Assembly (NCBI GenBank): GCA_910585795.1
Contig: CAJUFV010000179.1
Span: 1 to 9,426 of the forward strand
Length of the DNA: 9,426 nucleotides
Source of the DNA: an uncultured Clostridia bacterium
GTDB lineage: Bacteria; Bacillota; Clostridia; UBA1381
Direction: 5' to 3'
The position numbers and the translations under genes were made by a program. Below are positions 6,083 to 9,426 of this stretch, piece by piece (positions within the stretch are counted from its first letter, which is position 1; each line of letters opens with the position of its first letter). Under the pieces are notes generated by a model. That model made no database searches. It saw only the letters and a list, made by a program, of their open reading frames with translations, and was not told the DNA's origin.

Positions 6083-6650
6083 GCTTATGTGTGTGACTAA
6101 CAGAAAACTGTGTACAGATAATTTTTATGACCGTATAGAAGAATTATGCAGGAATGATGTTGATGTTATACTTCGTGAAAAAGATTTATCTGAAAAAGAA
6201 TATGAAATGATGACAGAAAAAATTTTAAAAGTGTGTCCTGATGTAATAGCGCATACGTATACCAGAGCTGCCGAGAATTTGAAAATAAAAAAAATACATC
6301 TTCCTCTGGACAGTATGAACAAAGATATAAAAAAAATATTTAATTTGGCAGGTGTCTCAGTACATTCTGCTGAAGAAGCTGTAAAAGCGGAGCAAATGGG
6401 AGCTGATTATATTACGGCGGGACATGTTTTTGAAACAGACTGTAAAAAAGGATTTGCGCCGCGCGGAACCGTTTTTCTTGAAAGTGTGGTTCACGCAGTA
6501 AATATACCTGTGTACGGAATAGGCGGCATATCACCGGATAATATCGGGGAGATAAAGAAAACGGGAGCGGCCGGAGCATGTATAATGTCAGGATTTATGC
6601 GGTGTGAAAGCGTGGACAAATATCTTACTAAGCTGAATACTATCCTTTAA
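6075..6650 (+). CDS. tenI: TenI-like thiazole tautomerase (ThiE superfamily)
   Basis: The protein belongs to the ThiE/TenI TIM-barrel family, but its details favour TenI, which isomerises the ThiG product to the aromatic carboxythiazole phosphate. The block SVHSAEEAVKAEQMGADYITAGHVFETDCKKG...RG closely follows what I recall of B. subtilis TenI, including the histidine (H117 here) implicated in tautomerisation. Two ThiE hallmarks are missing: the IND-type motif is replaced by AHTYTRAA, and HxGQxD by IHLPLDS, so pyrimidine-diphosphate and Mg binding is doubtful. YGIGGISPDN forms the phosphate loop. ATG 6075 (MFKLMCVTNRK) fits family starts, gives 191 residues and overlaps thiH by 8 nt. The frame also has GTG at 6063 and ATG at 6087. 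No strong binding site is visible, so coupling to thiH is likely. Automatic pipelines may label it thiamine-phosphate synthase. Confidence 0.82.
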   Translation: MFKLMCVTNRKLCTDNFYDRIEELCRNDVDVILREKDLSEKEYEMMTEKILKVCPDVIAHTYTRAAENLKIKKIHLPLDSMNKDIKKIFNLAGVSVHSAEEAVKAEQMGADYITAGHVFETDCKKGFAPRGTVFLESVVHAVNIPVYGIGGISPDNIGEIKKTGAAGACIMSGFMRCESVDKYLTKLNTIL

Positions 6651-6661
6651 GATAGTATTTT
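6636..6661 (+). terminator. Possible terminator at the end of the thi operon
   Basis: A perfect 9-bp inverted repeat, AATACTATC (6636-6644) and GATAGTATT (6651-6659), encloses a 6-nt loop (CTTTAA) that contains the tenI stop codon. The stem is AT-rich and only about four T end the right arm, so it is a weak terminator at best. It may also protect the mRNA 3' end. The symmetry is certain; the function is inferred from position. Confidence 0.5.
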
Positions 6662-6677
6662 ACAAAAAAGTGCGTAC

Positions 6678-6724
6678 TTGTCAAAGCTGAAAATTATGTT
6701 ATTATTATATTAGGTACCTAATAT
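6678..6724 (+). promoter_or_regulatory. Nitroreductase promoter region with 18-bp palindromic operator
   Basis: A plausible -35 TTGTCA (6678-6683) is followed by an AT-rich run with TATTAT at 6703-6708 (19-bp spacing, not ideal). Immediately downstream lies the perfect palindrome ATATTAGGTACCTAATAT (6707-6724), centred on GGTACC, which would cover the -10/+1 region. Such placement is typical for a repressor operator. Nitroreductase genes in Firmicutes are often controlled by HxlR- or MarR-type redox/electrophile sensors, but no such regulator gene lies in the window and the motif cannot be assigned. The palindrome is directly seen; the promoter hexamers are approximate. Confidence 0.6.
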
Positions 6725-6746
6725 TTCGAGGAAAGGATAGATAAGA

Positions 6747-7259
6747 ATGGATTTTTTAAAGATTGCAAAAACAAGGTATTCAGTACGAAAGTATAAAGAT
6801 ACGCCGGTAGAAAGAGAAAAGCTTGATAAAATTCTTGAAGCCGGCAGAATCTCGCCTACAGGCGCGAATTTACAGCCGCAGAGAATAATTGCTGTCACAA
6901 GCAAAGCCGGTTTGGAAAAGCTGTCAAAAGGCGCTAAAACTTTTGGTGCTTCTGTAGTACTGATAGTATGCTCGGATAAAGAAGCGGCGTGGACGCGTCC
7001 GGCTGACGGTAAAAATATAGCGGAAATTGACGCGTCGATTGTGACAGACCATATGATGCTTCAGGCAACGGAGCTGGGATTGGGAACATTATGGATGTGT
7101 TGGTTTAAGCCTGATATTATACGAACGGAGTTTGATATTCCTGAAAGTTATGAAATAGTAAATCTTTTGGCGATAGGTTATGCGGATTGTGAGCCATTGT
7201 CAGCCGACAGACATAATGAGACAAGAAAAAGTATTGATGAGACTGTGATTTTTGCGTAA
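6747..7259 (+). CDS. Nitroreductase family FMN protein
   Basis: This is a short (170-residue) member of the NADH-dependent FMN nitroreductase fold. The N-terminal FMN phosphate motif TRYSVRKYKD carries R10, S12 and R14; SPTGANLQPQR (36-46) and GLGTLWMCWF (111-120) are the expected flavin-contact regions, and LLAIGYAD (140-147) is the usual C-terminal strand. It is shorter than the classical 200-220-residue oxygen-insensitive nitroreductases, as is common for clostridial members. The physiological substrate cannot be told from sequence; quinones, flavins, nitroaromatics or other electrophiles are possible. AAAGGA (6732-6737) lies 9 nt before the ATG. It appears monocistronic, with its own promoter and an 18-bp palindrome, so it is probably inducible and unrelated to the thi operon upstream. 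Confidence 0.9.
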   Translation: MDFLKIAKTRYSVRKYKDTPVEREKLDKILEAGRISPTGANLQPQRIIAVTSKAGLEKLSKGAKTFGASVVLIVCSDKEAAWTRPADGKNIAEIDASIVTDHMMLQATELGLGTLWMCWFKPDIIRTEFDIPESYEIVNLLAIGYADCEPLSADRHNETRKSIDETVIFA

Positions 7260-7368
7260 AAGTATATAAATTGGATAAATCAGTATGGTCTGTGTTAAAT
7301 GCTGTCTGTTTTGAATAATTTTAGGACGATGCTTTTATAAGCCGTTATGTTATAAGAAAGGTATTGAG

Positions 7369-8673
7369 ATGAAAAAGTATTTATTGATGCTGATGATTAT
7401 ATGTGTTTATTGTATTAATGGAATAGCATACGCAGATTATGAAATGAATGTGCAGGAATTACCGGAAGAAGCTTCTGTTCTTGTAAATGATACTAATACA
7501 AATTTGAAAGGGATAGCGTTATATGTTATTAAAAGAGATTCTTACAGATTTATAACTGTAAAAGATAAACAATATCTGACATTTGTAGAGGAAGGTATGC
7601 CAGGGGTGGTTGATGTCCAAATGCCTGTAAAAATAAGCGGGGAGCATATAAGCAGTCCTAACTGTATATGGACAGGTCAATATTATTTTTGCAGAGGAAC
7701 ATCGTTGGATGGTTATTGGCTAAATCCAGGGAAATATGCGGAGCCTCTAACACTCATGGATGAGGAAGGTGAAACTGTAAAAAGATTTGGGTTAAATGTA
7801 TTGTTTAATAAATCAATTGGACAGCATGCGGATAAGATAGGTTATTTAAACGGTACATATTATGCTCATTTAAGAGAAACATGGGAAAATGGTCTTGTTG
7901 AGGGAAAGGTTATTAAATCAACAGATTTTGAGAATTGGGAAGTTACTGATGAAGAAGTGCCTGCACATATAGGAAATATTATAATGGCCGGAGAAGAAAT
8001 AGCGGTGCCCAATGCGGATTTGGCTTCTGTAGTATATGAGGATGATAAAGAGCTGGAGCTGTTTTATACCTTGGGTGACTGGATAATAAATCGTGACAAT
8101 GAGGATGATTTTTATATTTCCAATGATAATACTTATTTTGTAAAACTAAATTATCCTGAGCTCCTTAAACAAAAGGACGAAGAGGACAGGGCAACATATA
8201 AATTCAAAGGAGTATATGAATATAAGGATGATATAGTTATTGATTTATTAAAAACCTATAGGGAAAAAGCAACGTTAAGATTAACAGCGCCGAAGCAGGA
8301 AATATATCGTCAGTTAGATGAAATGAAAAATGCTCCGTATGTAAAATATCAGGATAATCTTTTAGCATTTGAGACACCGCCTGCAATTGAAGACGGCAGT
8401 ACACTTGTGCCAATGAGGTTCCTGCTTGAGCAGATGGGCGCGGATGTTGAATGGAACGGAGAAACACAGACTGTGACAGCAATGCTTGATAATACAGCAG
8501 TAACCTTCGCGATAGACGATATTAATGCAGAAGTGAATAACGAACTTGCAACGATGGATGTTCCGGCCAGACTTATCAATGGAAAAACAATGGTGCCGCT
8601 GCGTTTTCTTTCGGAAGAAATGGGATTTGATGTGGATTGGGACGCGGATAGCAGAACTGCGATTGTACAGTGA
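7369..8673 (+). CDS. Secreted protein with C-terminal copper-amine-oxidase-N 'stalk' domain
   Basis: A 434-residue exported protein. Residues 1-22 form a signal peptide (MKKY, hydrophobic core, cleavage probably after AYA). The final ~110 residues, from about 324, form a copper amine oxidase N-terminal-like (stalk) domain built of two repeats: LVPMRFLLEQMGADVEWNGE near 346 and MVPLRFLSEEMGFDVDWDAD near 408. This domain is widespread on secreted and cell-surface proteins of Clostridia and does not imply amine oxidase activity. The middle (about 23-320) is not recognised. It is rich in aromatic and acidic residues, with IWTGQYYFCRG near 103 and repeated 'YKFKGVYEYKDD'-like strands suggesting a beta-rich, possibly propeller-like fold; no catalytic motif is evident. 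AGAAAGG (7355-7361) lies 7 nt upstream. The next gene appears related. The partner or ligand is unknown. Confidence 0.82.
   Translation: MKKYLLMLMIICVYCINGIAYADYEMNVQELPEEASVLVNDTNTNLKGIALYVIKRDSYRFITVKDKQYLTFVEEGMPGVVDVQMPVKISGEHISSPNCIWTGQYYFCRGTSLDGYWLNPGKYAEPLTLMDEEGETVKRFGLNVLFNKSIGQHADKIGYLNGTYYAHLRETWENGLVEGKVIKSTDFENWEVTDEEVPAHIGNIIMAGEEIAVPNADLASVVYEDDKELELFYTLGDWIINRDNEDDFYISNDNTYFVKLNYPELLKQKDEEDRATYKFKGVYEYKDDIVIDLLKTYREKATLRLTAPKQEIYRQLDEMKNAPYVKYQDNLLAFETPPAIEDGSTLVPMRFLLEQMGADVEWNGETQTVTAMLDNTAVTFAIDDINAEVNNELATMDVPARLINGKTMVPLRFLSEEMGFDVDWDADSRTAIVQ
8404..8670 (+). repeat. Two-fold protein repeat within the stalk domain
   Basis: Two units of about 26 residues, 62 residues apart, share the pattern [LM]VP[ML]RFLxExMGxDVxW with a following T(A/V) strand. 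This is the internal repeat expected of copper-amine-oxidase-N-type domains, and it supports the domain call for the surrounding gene. Confidence 0.75.
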
Positions 8674-9037
8674 TGTTTTGATTGGCTTTTTACTTTAGTT
8701 ATAGTAAAATGAATATAGAAAATATATTATGGAAGCGATAGCAATATTACTTATTTACCAATCAATATATTAAATTACTGATGACTGATATGTATATAAT
8801 AATAAAATCTATAATTTTGGTAATTATGGATTTAAGATAAAAAACAATAATAATGAGGATAAAAAAATTTGTATATGAAATAACAACCGTCTGTAATTAT
8901 AATGGTCAAGCGCAAAGCACAAGCAGAAGACGGAAGTATAGAGATTGAGGCTCCAAAGTTAAGAAGTTAGATAGAGGATCCAATAATGTTGTAGGCAGTT
9001 TGGAAAATATCTTTTTAAATAAAGTGAGGGATGATTT
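8674..9037. other. Gene-poor AT-rich intergenic stretch
   Basis: No convincing gene is seen in these 364 bases on either strand. A 7-bp inverted repeat, TTTTACT (8688-8694) with AGTAAAA (8703-8709), lies just after the stalk-protein stop but lacks a following T-run. TTGATTGG (8678-8685) is mirrored by CCAATCAA (8758-8765). TATAAT at 8795-8800 could be a -10 box for the downstream gene but lacks a good -35. A short open stretch with more coding-like composition is at 8902-8970. An overlapping minus-strand frame (8959-9279) runs antisense to the next gene and is not credible. Confidence 0.6.
8902..8970 (+). pseudogene. Possible short coding relic
   Basis: A 22-codon open stretch reads MVKRKAQAEDGSIEIEAPKLRS before TAG. 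It is less AT-rich than its surroundings and its residue mix (acidic, IEIEAP) looks protein-like, but no ribosome binding site precedes the ATG and an in-frame TAA lies just upstream. It may be a remnant of a decayed gene or chance; I do not recognise it. Confidence 0.2.
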
Positions 9038-9426
9038 ATGAAGAAATTAATTAAGATAATAACACTATTTGTTATTATGATTTTTTTCTGTGAAGTGTCA
9101 TATGGAGCTGAATATCTAAACAGTGTAGAATTTATTGAAAAGCATGTGAATGATACAGTAATGTGGAGCGGCAAAGAATGGATTACAGATACATATCCAC
9201 CGAAAATCTCAGAGGATGGTGTAAAATTTACAGAAGTAGAGGGGAGTGAAGAAATTCCTGAAATATTGAAATTTGGCAATCATTATAAGTACGTTTGGAC
9301 GGGTAGTGATTATTTAGTTTATAAAGGACATCATTCTTATCTGGACGCCGATTCAAAAAAATATATGTATAGGATTTCTGAGGATTTTAAAAGCATATTA
9401 AACACATATCAAATCCCTAATCATAT
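9038..9426 (+). CDS. Secreted protein, N-terminal part, related to the upstream stalk-domain protein (partial)
   Basis: The frame stays open from ATG 9038 to the right edge (129 full codons), so the 3' end is outside the window. GTGAGGG (9024-9030) lies 7 nt upstream. The product begins MKKLIKIITLFVIMIFFCEV, a signal peptide with probable cleavage after YGA, residue 23. The mature part contains EIPEILKFGNHYKYVWTGSDYLVYKGHHSYLDADSKKYMYRISEDFKSILNTYQIP. This parallels the upstream protein, where IWTGQYYFCRG is followed by a similar '...KY...L...DE..ETVKRFGL' stretch. I infer that the two are tandem paralogues; a C-terminal stalk domain would be expected beyond the window. Function is unknown. 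The earlier ATG at 9031 is out of frame and stops after seven codons. Confidence 0.8.
   Translation, partial: MKKLIKIITLFVIMIFFCEVSYGAEYLNSVEFIEKHVNDTVMWSGKEWITDTYPPKISEDGVKFTEVEGSEEIPEILKFGNHYKYVWTGSDYLVYKGHHSYLDADSKKYMYRISEDFKSILNTYQIPNH

Noticed and set aside
8688..8709. Terminator after the stalk-domain gene (TTTTACT/AGTAAAA)
   Set aside because: The stem is nearly all A-T and is followed by TGAATA rather than a T-run, so termination here is not supported.
8959..9279. Minus-strand frame of 106 codons overlapping the last gene
   Set aside because: It lies antisense to a frame with a signal peptide and a proper ribosome binding site, and its own sequence has no domain features.
1..9426. 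Mobile element, CRISPR, phage or defence system
   Set aside because: No transposase, integrase, spaced direct-repeat array, toxin-antitoxin pair or nuclease/helicase genes were seen. The coding content is metabolic and secreted proteins.

Overview
The window reads as chromosomal DNA of an anaerobic, low-GC Firmicute, most likely a member of the Clostridia. The evidence is AT-rich codon use, strong AAGGAG-type ribosome binding sites, a NiaR-type (3H-domain) NAD repressor, a nadABC operon with a short NadB, a thiSGH cluster with the oxygen-sensitive radical-SAM enzyme ThiH, and a secreted protein with a copper-amine-oxidase-N 'stalk' domain. All supported genes lie on the + strand. The genus cannot be named from the sequence alone.

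Region 1 (1-3729) opens with the intrinsic terminator of an unseen upstream gene. The de novo NAD operon nadA-nadB-nadC-niaR follows, tightly packed (gaps of 10, -8 and 14 nt). It converts aspartate to iminoaspartate (NadB), then quinolinate (NadA), then nicotinate mononucleotide (NadC). The last gene encodes the nicotinate-responsive repressor NiaR, and a CTGTC-TT-GACAG inverted repeat sits exactly on the -35 box upstream of nadA. This predicts a closed feedback loop.

Region 2 (3730-6660) is a thiamine-thiazole operon, thiS-thiG-thiH-tenI. It has a near-consensus promoter and a short leader of about 90 nt from predicted start to ATG. The leader can fold either into an upstream hairpin or into an intrinsic terminator that uses the same strand. 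It is neither a TPP riboswitch nor a T-box by eye, and it is the most interesting non-coding element here. The last gene is better explained as a TenI-type thiazole tautomerase than as ThiE. ThiS carries two residues beyond its terminal glycines, and no thiF is present in the cluster.

Region 3 (6661-7368) holds a small FMN nitroreductase gene whose promoter/start region contains a perfect 18-bp palindrome, a probable operator.

Region 4 (7369-9426) holds a secreted stalk-domain protein, then about 360 bp of AT-rich DNA without a convincing gene. The 5' part of a second secreted protein follows; it appears related to the first and runs off the right edge.

No tRNA, rRNA, CRISPR array, insertion sequence or phage gene was seen. 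Most of the window is ordinary housekeeping metabolism. The second-look items are the thiS leader, the ThiS tail, the tenI assignment, the nitroreductase palindrome and the tandem secreted proteins.
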